NCBI GenBank assembly: GCA_033297075.1
Contig: MU858047.1
Coordinates: 780,361 to 844,360 of the forward strand
DNA length: 64,000 nt
Direction: 5' to 3'
DNA from: Rhypophila decipiens
Taxonomy: Eukaryota; Ascomycota; Sordariomycetes; Sordariales; Naviculisporaceae
Shown: positions 10,347-22,400 of the stretch, one piece after another
Layout of the letters: every line of letters begins with the position of its first letter
Numbering within the stretch: position 1 is the first letter of the stretch
Position numbers and translations under genes: made by a program
Notes under the pieces: model-generated
Database searches by the model: none
What the model was told of the DNA's origin: nothing
The model's input: only the letters and a program-made list of their open reading frames with translations

Positions 10347-11809
10347 TCAGTCGATCGTCAGTCGGGTCTCTCGGAGCTCCGGAAATGCTTCCGCAGCTCT
10401 CCGGGGAAGGGACTCGATCCAGACTCGCCAACCTTCCTTACACTCCCGACAGAGCTGGACGCCCCCAAACTGACCCAGACCCTCGGAGCCGTACGACGAA
10501 CGGTAATTGCAGTCGGAGCACCTGACTCTGTCCGGCACTTGAAGTTCCAGCAACTCGGCCAGCCCATCAAATAAAAGTCTGTCCTTGTTCCCAATGACGT
10601 GCATATATCGCGCCTTCCCATTCTCAATCCCGTTCCCAAGATCGTTCTCGGTGATTTCATTTCCCCCTTCTTCAGTCAACTGGATCTCAACACGGTTCCA
10701 CAACTTGACATGCTTTTTAGTCTGCCTCACGACTTCCTCATCTTCCTCCTTCCCGACCATCAGCCCCTCCTCGACGAACCGATACCGTCTCATCATGAGA
10801 TGAATAGGCCCACCGATCAACCGAATAAAATTAACAACCTCCACTCTCCCATTCTCCTTCCCTGGGACTCCCCAGACAGTGTCCAACCCCCAGAGAACCT
10901 CTCTAGCCATCCGAAAGGCTTCTTTGCGCAATTCCCAAGGTGCATACGCAAACGTGTTATTCACCTCGCCTTCCGCACGATGCTTGTAGAAGGCTACCGC
11001 GTCGTACAGAGTACATGCGAGCTCGCCGATTATTTCCCACTGCGCAGGTGTGAACCATGCCGAAGGAGAGAGGATGTCGTTGCAGACAAGAGCTGACGCG
11101 GCAGTGAAACGAATGAGTGCGTCTGCGTCGCGGATACGGAACCAAGACCGTGGTGATTCGGGAAGGGAGGAGACATAACGGTGAAAGAGGTGAGAATTCT
11201 TTCTATTGTTCATGGAACAGCGTGAGCTTTTGTCTAATGATGTTCTGTGAACAGTAGAATTCGAGCATACCTGTCACCGGTCTTTTCAGCGGTAGTGGCC
11301 AGAAAAGTCCGATAATCACGGGCAATACCAGCCTCCTCGGCGGGAGTGCCGGCAAAGAGCGTGTCGAGGATTTCGTCGAGGGTGTAGCCGCCACAGCGGA
11401 AGTCGTCAGATACCACGTCAACAAGTGTGCTGTCGACCTCGGCGATGATGCCGATGGTGACGGTGCGCATGAAGGCGACGTAGCGGTCCCAGTTGGTGTA
11501 GGATGGGATCACACATCTTGCGTACTCCCAGGATGTGGCGAGGGCTTCATGGATGAAGTTCTCCGAGAGAGATGGAATTCCGTCAAGATCATGCGCAATC
11601 TCCTTGGGATAGAAGCGGGTTTCTGTTCCTGATTTATGAACAGAGGATTCATTGCTGTTCCCGTTGGAGGCGACCTTCAGAGTGGAGTAGTCCACGGAGT
11701 TGACTCCGTTGACATTGTCACCTGGGCCGGTCATGTTCGAGTCTCTGAGGATGATATATCTATCAAGGGAAATCAAGGGAACTGAGTAAAGAACTGGATT
11801 GGGGAGCAT
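10347..11809 (-). CDS. ABA3-type sesquiterpene synthase (alpha-ionylideneethane synthase family)
   Basis: Two exons, 11271-11809 and 10347-11202, joined by a 68-nt intron (GTATGC...AATAG) give 464 residues, or 439 if the second Met (MTGPGD) is the start. Recognised stretches of the fungal ABA3 family are YTNWDRYVAFMRT, RDADALIRFTAASALVCND, LYDAVAFYKHRAEGEVN, GGPIHLMMRRYRFVEEGL and a C-terminal QFGGVQLC. In Botrytis and Leptosphaeria this family converts farnesyl diphosphate to an ionylideneethane on the way to abscisic acid. It lacks the DDxxD and NSE metal motifs of ordinary class I synthases, and none is present here. Residues about 407-437 hold two Cys-x2-Cys pairs that could bind zinc. 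A P450 lies 1.55 kb away, transcribed divergently, as expected for tailoring. The product is not predictable; other skeletons are possible within the family. Confidence 0.87.
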
Positions 11810-13362
11810 GGTAAATTTCTAGTAACTATCTGGGGTGCCTTTATACTGGTATTTATATGTTGAGGCAGGACAAGCTGCCATGGCGCACATCAGACTTCAA
11901 AGCTTACTCACAAGACGCCGGACAACACCTCGACACCGAACAGAAAACAGGGCTCTTGTAATTATCCCAATGAGATACACAAATACACCCGACTTGGCCA
12001 TTGACTTTTTCCTTTTTTGCTTTGAATTTCTAACATGTGTATTGTGAGCCCTCGCAACAGTTCCGCCTTCCCCGCTACACATTGATAGAGCAGGTAAGAA
12101 CCTAGAACTACAGCATGTCAGATGCGGTACCAAAGATATACAGTCACATCAAATTGACATGCACGCGGCGGAACCGCATCTCTTATCGAAACGTCGCATT
12201 TTCTCGGACTCCTGTCATCCTGCTTGGCTCTTTGTTCTCCCAGTACTGATTACAGATCCGTGATTTCCATTCTGGGCCGCTCGCCATCATATCTCGGTGC
12301 CACAACATGACGGTAAGCACTTGTGATTTCAATATTACGATATATACGCCCAGAACGGATTGTGATTCCAGCGGCTGTTCTTAGTAATATGTGTAACCGG
12401 ACAACTATCTACAACTAACAAGGCCATGTTATCTCAGACTCACATGCACGCATCCTGATTCCAAAGCCTTGTGAGATAACAACAACCTGCCCCCCCACCA
12501 CCTACACCATGCGACGGCCTTGTGAGAATCTGAGATGTTTCGCACATAACTCGAGATGCTCGCATCCAGGATCCTGTGGCATCAAATCCCTCAAACCCAC
12601 GCATACCACAGAGACGATTGGCTCATGGCGCTTTTTACTTGAGTCTTGACTAGGATACCAGTTCGCAATCAAGACTTCCCAACTTGGACCACTTGTAGGA
12701 TCCCGCGTATTGCCCGGTTGCGGCAAAGCAGCTGGCTGTACCATAATGGGAGATTGGCCGTAGCGTATGTCGAGCTGTGACTAGTTCCTCACCCGAATGA
12801 GCCAATGGAGTCAACAGGGACGCGCACTACAACCAGGCCCATTTGGTCAGTAGCAACAAATAGACGAGTCACGAATGGAATCCTACGTCCGGAACTCCGG
12901 ATCAGGGAAGGAGCTTGCTCGGAGAACTGCATGGAACTGGTGCCGAATGGATCGTGACCAGGCTGGGCGACGGCGTCAAGGGCCTCTGCATAAATTTGCT
13001 CTGAATTCGTCATGAGACGCAAGCTTGCTGAATATTGATAGCAGGCGACTTTGAAGCTCAGGATTATCTCCGCTCTCAAAGCAGCGGTGAGTAATAACGT
13101 CGGATAGATGTTGTGTTGTGAACAGAGAGGCTTCATTGGAAAATTGTACCAGCCCCAGGCAATAGGAGCTGCACCACGCCGACTTGGGCATCATAATGAT
13201 CCGGGTTCGCCCGGGCTGTTTAGTCCGCTTCCGTTATCTATACATAATATAACCGATTCAATCACACGTTCTCCCAATCTCTGTGCTTCTCATCTCAAAT
13301 CAACACTGACCATACTGGTACACTGCAGCTTCGGGCTTTCGGCACATTCCAAGTACTCAGAC
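11810..13362. promoter_or_regulatory. intergenic region shared by divergent terpene synthase and P450
   Basis: About 1.55 kb between the 5' ends of the ABA3-type synthase (minus) and the P450 (plus), so it must contain both promoters. Scattered short frames have no support. I could not assign any specific operator. Confidence 0.45.
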
Positions 13363-15262
13363 ATGTTCTCCACTCTCATACAGACATCTGCCCTCTTGCT
13401 CTCTCTACATCTCATTGCCACTACCCTCCGATCATGGCACAAGCTCCGTGACTTCCCTGGCCCCCGCCTGGCAAGCTTCTCAAACCTATGGCTCTTTGTC
13501 TCCGCCCTGTCAGGAAAGGCATACCTTCACCGCATGGACCTTCGGAGGAAATACGGCCGCACCCCTCCCTCTCCTGTTTCTTCAGGAACCCCTGTTGTTG
13601 GCAGCATCGGCATCAGTCCTCTAATCCGGATAGGCCCAGACACGCTCATCACAGACGACCCTGCCATCTTCAAGCGCATCAACAGCCCTCATGGCGGCTA
13701 TGTTCGAGGAGACTGGTACGCTGTCATGCGACTGGATCCTTACCAGGACACTCTAATCGCCAGTATGAACAACAAGTTCCACGACGACATCAGGGCTCGG
13801 ACCGCGGCCGGGATTACCGGACGTGAAGTCCCTGGGATGGAAGATGACATTGACGGGGTTGTATGGGACTTGATTACACTAATTGAAAGCAAGTACATCT
13901 CTTCTAGCACTGCTGATCTTAGCAACCATAGCAGTGACGGTACAAAGCCACTAAAGAGCTCAAGACCAATGGACTGGGCACCCATCGCCCAGTACTTTAC
14001 CCTGGATGCCCTTACCAAGGTGGCCTACCGCAAGGATTTTGGGCATCTCAAGACAGACTCTGATGTCTTTGCCTATCTGAAAACACTGCAAGACATGACA
14101 CTGTTTATTGCAGTCTGTTCGGATATTCCCTGGCTTGGCAAAATCTTTCTGAACAAACTTTCGCTTTGGCTCATTGGGCCAAAGGTCACAGACACGAAGG
14201 GCGCTGGTGCTGTGATGGGGTAAGTTATCAGTTGAAATCACTAGTCTTTCTTCTCATTTGTCATCTTTCAGTTCCACAAAACGTAACACTGATACTTCTT
14301 CCAGTGTTGCCAAAGAGGTAGTCGGTCAAAGGTTCGAGACGGATCCCACTGGGACTGAACACCAAGACATGTTGGTAAGCAAGGACCTTCCTCTCTCAAC
14401 AGTCTTACAACCCTAACAAACCGTAATGCTAAATAAAAACCTCAGAGCTCGTTTATCCGGCATGGCCTGCCCAGACGACAATGCGAGGCAGAACTTCCCA
14501 GCCAATTCGTGGCAGGATCCGACACGACAGCCAACATCCTTCGCATCGGTCTTTTCATGGCTGCGACAACGCCAAGGGTGTCATCCGCGATACGAAGGGA
14601 AATTGACGAAGCCGTGAGGTCCAACAGGGTTTCTAGTCCCATTGCATCTGCAGAGGCCAAGAAGCTCCCGTATCTTCAGGTAACTTCTGTCTCTTCTCAT
14701 TCCTCTGCCCCACATAGACATGTACTGACACGATCAACGACATTGACTTGCAGGCATTCATCTGGGAAACACTTCGTCTCAACCCACCCGTCTCTCTGCT
14801 CTTTCCCAAGATTGTCCCACCAACCGGCGACACCCTGGGCGGCAAGTTCGTGCCTAGCGGGACCAAGATAGGAGTTGACTTTTGGTCCATGGGCCGATGT
14901 ACCGACATCTTTGGCGATGACCCGGATACCTTTCGCCCTGAGAGATTCCTCGAAGCATCAGCCGAGAAAAGGGACATGATGGAAAAGACTACTGATCTGA
15001 TCTTTGGGTATGGCCGGTATCGCTGTTTGGGCCGCAACATGGCCTGGATGGAGATGGAGAAGGTCTTTGTCGAGGTGAGCTTCATCTGATTTGATCCATG
15101 ACTTGAAAGTTTACTATTAGGTTAACCCCCGTTTCACATACAAAGCTTCTCCGAAGATATGACTTCCAGCTCGTCAACCCAGAGGTCCCCTTCATTCGGA
15201 CACATTACGCCTTGTTCCTGATCAAAGACATGTACATGGTGGTTACGAAGCGGCAACAATAA
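13363..15262 (+). CDS. cytochrome P450 monooxygenase, pisatin demethylase-like
   Basis: Five exons, 13363-14219, 14305-14374, 14446-14679, 14754-15074 and 15146-15262, give 532 residues with all frames kept. A membrane anchor lies at about 5-25, followed by the proline hinge FPGPR. Visible P450 signatures are the I-helix AGSDTT, the ETLR ExxR motif, FRPERF, and the haem loop FGYGRYRCLG with Cys478 as the iron ligand. The SPHGGYVRGDWYAVMRLDP region is typical of the group often annotated pisatin demethylase-like. An unusual Pro/Ser/Gly insert of about 20 residues follows RRKYG, before PLIRIGP. It should sit in the ER membrane and oxidise a small lipophilic substrate with NADPH-P450 reductase. 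It is divergent from the ABA3-type synthase, so the product of that enzyme is a likely substrate (inference). Confidence 0.95.
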
Positions 15263-15706
15263 GAGAAACAGCAAGTACCTTGAAGAGGACTCTACTGTAC
15301 GTTAACATGGGACTTTGTCACATTCATGTTCAAAGCTTTTGTGGTCTACAGGATCAATCATTTTCACATTAGGCACCTGAGTGAGAACAAAGCCGTTTGT
15401 TAAATCGCAAAAGGAATAATATTGAAATCGCAAACACAGGGTATCTATGGCCAATGGCTTGAAGCGTTCTAGCAACTCCTTTGAACTCCTCAGAAACCCA
15501 TAAACGCCATCCCAGCCAAAAAAAGAAAAAAAGCCAAATGCGCCTTTCTCGATGCCAGTAACACCAACCAGCTCCAAACACTAAAACTAACACATCCGGA
15601 ACAAATGGACCAGCCTTTTGAACCCAGCCACCAAAACCGTGAGCAACAACCAGCATGCTTCTAAATCTACTCGTACAAGAACCTCTCCTGTCCAGCAGGC
15701 GACGGT
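15263..15706. other. intergenic, convergent 3' ends
   Basis: About 440 bases between the stops of the P450 and the zinc-finger-like gene. It presumably holds both 3' UTRs. Nothing else is seen. Confidence 0.5.
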
Positions 15707-18700
15707 CTAGAATCCACTGAAAAGCCTAGTATAAGGGCCAGCAGTATAAGAACGAGTGGTAGTAATAGGTTCTCCATCAGAATCATAATGCAGGCTCCTT
15801 CCCCCATAAGGGCGCTCATTCTCGTCAGCGGACAGTTGTTCCTCGTCCTCTTCCTCCTGGACCTGGTTGTACTTGGCCCTCTTGACATGCTGGGTCGGAC
15901 CATACGTGTACCCATCATCATCCTCGTCGTCGTCCTCATAGCCATTGCCATAGGTACATGTACCGAAATCGAGACGGCCATTGATGACGTTGCCATTGCC
16001 ATTGCCATACCCATCATCATCATCCTCGTCGTCCCCATAGTAGCCATTGCCATAGGTACCGAAATCGAGGTGACGGCCATTGACGTTGCCATTGCCACGG
16101 CCATTGAAGGCCAGATCCTGCTGCTGCGCCTCGTCGTCCTCATAGTCATTGCCATAGGTACCGAAACCGAGGTGACGGCCATTGACGTTGACATTGCCAT
16201 TGCCATTGCAGGCCAGGTCCTGCTGCTGCTGCTGCTCCTCAGGCGCCGGCTCACGAAGATGCGGTTGCTTCTTCATATGGGTCTTGAGGTTATCGGGGCG
16301 AGTACAAGTCACCCGGCAGGGCGTTCCATCCAGAAGACGCAAAGTGCAAGGGTACCTTGGCACCTCGGGGACAAAAAACGATCCCGGCGTGGTGGTGGTG
16401 GTTCCGGCTGAAGAAGGGGTGCCGTCAGCAGCAGGAGTCGACGCAGCAGTGGCCAAGCCAAGGCTCCTCAACTTTTTGAGGTGCTTGTCGGTGACGTTGT
16501 GCTTGGCGAGCTTTTTCTGCTGGGCCGGGCCCGGGTTTGGGAAGAACGGGCATAGCCCGCAGAAGGTCTCGACTGGCTTGTCGGACCGCCTGCGGCGGCG
16601 CTTTCGCTGGGTCTGGTTGGCGGTGGCGGTGGGTGCGGGCTGCGGCGCCAGCGCCGGCGAGCTCGCGGGGGCTGCCGGGCGAGGACCGGGCAAGTTGGCG
16701 GCGGCGGCGACTGGCTCGCCGGACAGTCTGCGGCGCTTCCGCTGGGCCTGGTTGGCGGTTGGGGCGGGCTGCGGCGCCTGCGCTGCAGCGGCCGGGCGAG
16801 GACCGGGCGACCTGGTGATGGTTGTGGCGGCGGCTGGCTCGGATGGGCGGCGAGGGGATGGGTTTTGATGAAGATAGTTCTTCATCGTCTCAAAGACTTC
16901 GAATCGTCTCCGGACTTCTTGGCCGGATCCGAGTCCGGCCACTTCGTCACGGCCAGCGTGAGAAGCTGGGACGTAGTGATTGAGTCCTATTGACATGTTA
17001 GTTGATATGTCATGTCTATAAGGCAAAGAGATAACTCACCTCTCAAGTAGGCCGAAGCAGCGTTGAAAAATCTCCGAGTCAAAAGACTCCCTCCTCCACT
17101 CCCTCCACTCATTCTTTCATTCTGGACAAAGAGGGCAAAGTCGGCGCGCAGATGCCGCAAAAAGCACTCTGGGACAAGCCCCCGGATATCGTCGACCATT
17201 GCCATGGCCAGGTATGCGAAGCAAAGCTTGTAGCTTGTCCAGGTATACTCATCATTGGGGGTATCCTTCAGCAACATCTCCAGGAAATCGAGTCCTGCCA
17301 GCAGGACATGCTCGTCTTTGATATCTGGCATCGTCCTGATCTTCTCGGCGCAGCCTGTGCCTGTGCCATGTGGCCCATGTGCGGGTAGGGCCTTGCGAAG
17401 GTCGGAGAGTCTGACCTTGAGGCTCTCCCACTTGTCGACAAACGTGTTATTGGCCATAGCCGACGAAGATCCGGTGACTTGGGGAAAAGTCATTGGCGAG
17501 ACAAAGGTCGGAAGGGTTGCTGAAGTGAGGTAGGATGCCGACATTGTTGCTGCTGCGGTTGATGCTTGGAGTGGCGCTGGTGATGTATTCCGAACGATTG
17601 GGTCTTGCTGGATAGGCGATGGATGTGATATCTTTCGAACGGTTGGAGATTGCTGAATGAGTGAAGCTTGTGCAAAAGATTTGAAAGTGTCCGAAGCCGT
17701 ACTGGTAGGAATATTTTTATAGCTGAGTCCCGGGGCGACACTGTGTGTGCCGGCAGCAGTCTCGGTCGTCCATTGTGAGTTGCTGGACAATACCGGCCGT
17801 GAGAAGTTGCCATTGTCCTTCCTGACAGGAGACGACTGCATAGTAGCAACCCGGGAGAAATCCTGAATATGCTGAGTTTCTCCCGGGTTGCTGTGGTCCG
17901 GAAGCTCGGACGGACTGTCCCTATTGTTGATATCGACATGAAACAACTCCATAGTCTTGTCGGCACCCCCTGACCTGGCAGCCATCCGCTGTTCGGACGA
18001 AATGTGCTCATTGTTTGCGTCGAGAGGAGACAATGCCATAGGCGTGGTAGCAGCCCCTGACCCACCCGGCAGTGGTTCGGATGATATGTCCCTCTTGTGA
18101 CCATTGTCGGTGACGGGAGACACGGCAACAGATCTCGGATCAGCCACTGGCTCACCATACAATAGCGAATCGAAGTCATATGATACTTCCATGCTTTCCC
18201 CATTGTCTGTATCGACAGGGGACATTGTCAGAACATCCGTAAAAATGGGTCCTTGAGGCTCGACCGGAGTGGATGTCGTGTAAATTGGCGGCAGCGACAT
18301 TGTTGTCGACCATGATGAAGCTGTGGGCCGTGAATGGACCGAAAGCAATGAGTCCCGGCCACGACTCGACGCTGTGGTCGCGCTCATATCGGACACCGAT
18401 GTGAATGACTTAGACGGTATATCGCGGACGTCACAATTGACTTCTGAGCTGTGGTTGTGATATGTTGGGACCGAAGCTGGGAGCTCGACTGGTTGACTTC
18501 TGGGCACACTGTCCAGTTCCAATGCCCGCTGCACAGCGTGGACCTCAACAGGCCCCATGAACCACGGCGCTTGACGTTCATGGACGAACCCTCTCGAGTC
18601 GAGAGAACAAACATCATTCAAGCTCGAAGCACCTGTAGCAAGCTCCGAGAGTGACTTGGAGTAGGGTGGTGGCACCGAGCTTGTGATCGACGATGCACGG

Positions 18701-19425
18701 GAAGGGAACCCGCCCAAGTGGTCTGTGGTCGCCTCTGGCAGAGAGGTCTTGCGGCGTTTCTTTAGACTTTCATGAAGTGAGTTGATCCTTCTCAAGCCAA
18801 GCGTCTTGTTGTTCTTGAAAAGGGACTTGGCCCGGCACCAGGTGCTGTGACACTGTGAACAACGTGGCTGGGTCAGACCCGACTCTGTAGCTGTTGAAGG
18901 ACCAGAAGTCGCAGTTGGAAAAGATTGAGCCCGGGTGCATACCGAGTCTGCGTGGCTCTTCAATGCTTCGCATTCAATCTCGAGATGAACGAGCAGTGGA
19001 TCGAGATCTTGAAATCGGGCATCGCAGGATTTCATTGGGCACTTGTTTCGATCCCCGACCTTGGCGGAATTTGAGCACGCTGTAAACTTCCACGATCGCC
19101 AGGTACGGTATACCACCCTGGCGTAGAAACACTCTCGGTTTAGACCGTCTTGGTAACTAGGAGTTCTGTCAGGCACAAATTCACAATAACGTTTGAGATC
19201 GACCTCGATCTGGGTTACAACATACTCAAAGTCTAGCAACTGGGTCTCGTCGTCTATTGCCGAGGATGGTGACCGGCATGAATTCGGATCGTACTCGAGA
19301 CCCGACAGTTCGGCAACTTGCAGCCCGTCCGGGACTCGGAGAGGGAAGGTTGCGGGTGAGTGGGGATAGACGCAGCCCGAAGCAAAGGCCATTTGAGCAA
19401 AGAGGTAACAGGAGATCTGGTGCAA
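15707..19425 (-). CDS. large zinc-finger-like protein with acidic Asn/Gly repeats
   Basis: Exons 17040-19425 and 15707-16986, joined by a 53-nt intron (GTGAGT donor, CTAAC branch site, CAATAG acceptor), give 1221 residues. Without this join one would see two overlapping proteins of 812 and 439 residues. C2H2/C2HC-like finger candidates occur near residue 130-155 (CPMKSCDARF then HLEIEC) and in exon 2 (FCGLCPFF then HNVTDKHL; YPCTLRLLDGTPC then HMKKQPH). The centre is Ser/Thr/Pro-rich with several copies of a VDTDNG/VTDNG/LDANN-like unit. The second exon has Ala/Pro-rich segments with QRKRRR nuclear-type basic runs and ends in about three copies of an NGNVNGRHLDFGTYGNGY unit separated by Asp/Glu blocks. 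A nuclear, DNA- or RNA-binding role is plausible but no family is recognised. The start may lie downstream at a second Met (residue 12). Confidence 0.75.
15880..16240 (-). repeat. in-gene tandem repeats encoding NGN..FGTYGN..D/E units
   Basis: Within the zinc-finger-like gene, the sequence repeats a unit of about 90-110 bases three times. Its plus-strand hallmark is CATAGGTACCGAAA followed by stretches of CCATTGCCATTG and CATCATCATCCTCGTCG. The units differ in length and in the acidic block, suggesting slippage and unequal exchange. Confidence 0.75.
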
Positions 19426-22400
19426 CTAAGTGCTGGAGAAGTTGTTTCCGTCCGAGAATATGAGGGATAGTTTGAAGCACCGAGAACAGAGCACAGATCC
19501 GGTGGCGACCTTGCCGGCTTTTGTGCTCCATTGCTCTTCTGGCCATGGTCATATAAACAGAACCGCCGATCACATCCCCAGATACCTGTTGTTGGTTCCT
19601 TTAGTGTTAACCATCCATGGTCCGGAAAGCATTCCCATCACAGAACTGTGCTCTTTAGTGGTACCTTTACAAGGTGACCTTTCTGGGTGGCAGGGGGTTG
19701 ACAGAGTGAACAAGGATAGAAATTCCATATTGCCCAATCTGACATCGTTCAAGCACGGATATATGGGGTCAGGTATCTCGAGTCGGAACCTGCCGGTGTG
19801 TAAGGGGACCTTCCTGAGGTCGATGGAGACGTGGTGAAGTGTTGGTGGTACTGTCTGTAGTAGTCTTCAGTAAGCATATGCCTCGTGTTATTGGTCAAAA
19901 GTAGAAGCAGTAGATGGGAACAGATGATAAAAGAAGGACTAGATTGAAACAGACCATGCCAGCTGCCATCTCAATGGAGGGAGCCTCGGAAGAGGAGCAT
20001 GCTGGGAGCCAAAGTCCCAGGAATGCTTCCGAGCTTAATCCATTGTAGTTCCTAGGCCGCCGTAGTTGACTGTAGGTACCTATCGTAGTCAGAGACCCCG
20101 TCGAGTACATCTGTATTGGTCTTCTCCTTCGTGTTTCGTAAACCTCGAGACCGGAACGGGTGGCTGGAATCCTGGGAAAGGGCTCGGGAGGCCGCCGGAG
20201 ATATCAGAGTGGTTGATCGGATAGCAAACAAGGCCACTGACTGACCGCCGAGGTAGTGGGATAAGGGCATACCAACAAGTCCAGGACATAGAGGTCGGTT
20301 TGTGTCTGTTGATACGAAAACGAGACCAGTTATTGCATGAGGGGTATGATGAATGGAAAGGGGAATTCGGTGACCGCCTAGAAGGTGGGTGGCTTGCATA
20401 GAGCCTAAAATCTCCTCGTCCCAAGGGGCGTCATTTCGATCTTGAAAACGCGTAAGAGCAGGAACAAAGCATGTGAAGCGTCGTGAGGTTCTGGTTTCGA
20501 CAATGGAGCCCAAAGCTTCATCAAGAAAACCTCGAGATAAATACAGCGGCTTTCTTAACTCTTATAAGAGCCGTCTTGTCTATCTAATTGCACTGCCCCA
20601 GTGCTCTTTGCTTCAGCTTCTCAAAGCTGAAAACTGATCCGGTGGCAGTGTAGTGTGATGGTATGGAGATCATTGGAAGAGGTGTGAAAAAGTTGGCCAG
20701 GTGTGTTGTTTTCTGTGCGGCAGTACACGGCCGTTGAACTGAGTATGAACCTGGAAATTTCCAGCCCGATATCAAACCCACAAACTATCCATCTGGTCCA
20801 GTTTGAGCAGAGGGCAGTGAAGCTGGGCAATGGAAAACAATACGCGTCCCGCAGACGCCACATACCGTTATCTGGCAGCTATTAGTGGAGAGAAGATTAA
20901 GAAGGTCTGGCCCAGCATGCATCAAGAACCGCCCCTGACTGCTTCTTGATTCTGAGTAAACAAGATAATGAATGCCGATCTGTCCCATGAGATACCGATA
21001 AAGACAATCGCATACCGGCATTGTTCACCATCACAGGTAATCAACCGTTAAGCTCCCGTTTCAGCACTTTATGGAAGGACCCAGCATCAACATGATCGAC
21101 CAAAGACCGTGGATCAAAATAGACCAACAGGACATCTTGATCAGGTTTTCAATTTCAACTATCATCACTATACACAGTAACAGGGCAAATGATCGACAAT
21201 TATCTGATGTGAAAACACCAATACCAATTACCTCTTTCGTATCCGATGAGAAAGGAAGAGGACGCTACCATGCACTCACGGTTGACACGGGTATCTCTCC
21301 GCCGAGTCTGATATTGTCATCATGGACTTTAACGAAGAAGCAGCTAGTGAGCCAAGAAAAGGGGGGCCAAAAAAAGCAACGAGACCCAAACCGCGACCAC
21401 CCCTCTCAGCAAACACTGGTGAGCGAGAAAACGAAGACCTACCCCGCTCCTTCACCGAAAAATGTATGTGCTGTCAGTTGTCTGTCAGTATCTTCCTCAG
21501 GCCTGAGGTTGCACAACGCCCTACGTCAGTGAGGCCCGTCGATGTTGCGAGTATGAACGATATTGATTGGCCAATATGAATACAAGAGCAGAAAAACTTC
21601 CTCGAAGATGGAAAAAGAGGCCAAGAATAGCCAGCTGCAGTGAATAAGGGTACCTTTGGCCTTCAGTGACCGCATACATGCGGTGATTTCGAGCAAGATA
21701 CCTACCTATGGTACCTTCCCACCGGCATTTAAAGGTCCCTTACGTATTGAGAGCCTCCAAGCGGGTTGCCTGTTGTTGCCTTGCCCAACAGCTCGAGGTG
21801 GCCTGGCGGACCATCGTCGCCTGTGCACGACGGGGTTTCCGGTGTGTCCTCGTTGCACGATATCTGCTCAGCAGCGGCCGCAATCTGTGATCTGCCAGAT
21901 AGAATACGGCGATGATGATGACAAACAGGCGGTAGCATCATCTATCTTCAACGTTTGTTCGAGTACCAGAACGCTGAATTGGTTTCATGGCATGTACCCA
22001 AGGCACGGGGAGTATACCAATTTTGCTTGGCAGACCGGAAGGGCATATCCTGTAGAAGCTGAACCAATTCCCCTCCGATTCCGGGATATGGTGAGAAATG
22101 GGAGGTGAGCGGGACTGTTGAAGGCCAAAAAGCACTTGATCATGTGATCCGGGTCGGATGGAAGATAAGAGAGATTACCAAATGTGTCCGGTCTTGCATG
22201 GAATGGCCCGTCTTAAACTTCGGAACGGGCGGATGTTCAGCCGAACGGAAAAACAGAGGGCAAAGGTGCCACCCCATATATGACTTGGATGAATGCTATG
22301 GCAGCCAGCCTGGAAAACAAGATCTTATCGACGACTGGAAATGGGGTTACCAGCCAAGTTTGTTGACTATCACACATCTGGTCTTGTGCATTGAGAGAAT

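Noticed and set aside
12789..13136. 115-codon minus-strand frame between the terpene synthase and the P450
   Set aside because: It lies in the presumed P450 promoter, with no family resemblance or neighbouring exons.
15788..16868. Long hydrophobic plus-strand frames opposite the zinc-finger-like gene
   Set aside because: They are antisense shadows of the Asn/Gly/Asp repeats and Ala/Pro-rich segments; the Ile/Val/Ala repeats come from the reverse of acidic codons.
20052..20513. 153-codon minus-strand frame in the gene-poor stretch
   Set aside because: No family, no splice partners and ordinary chance-frame composition.
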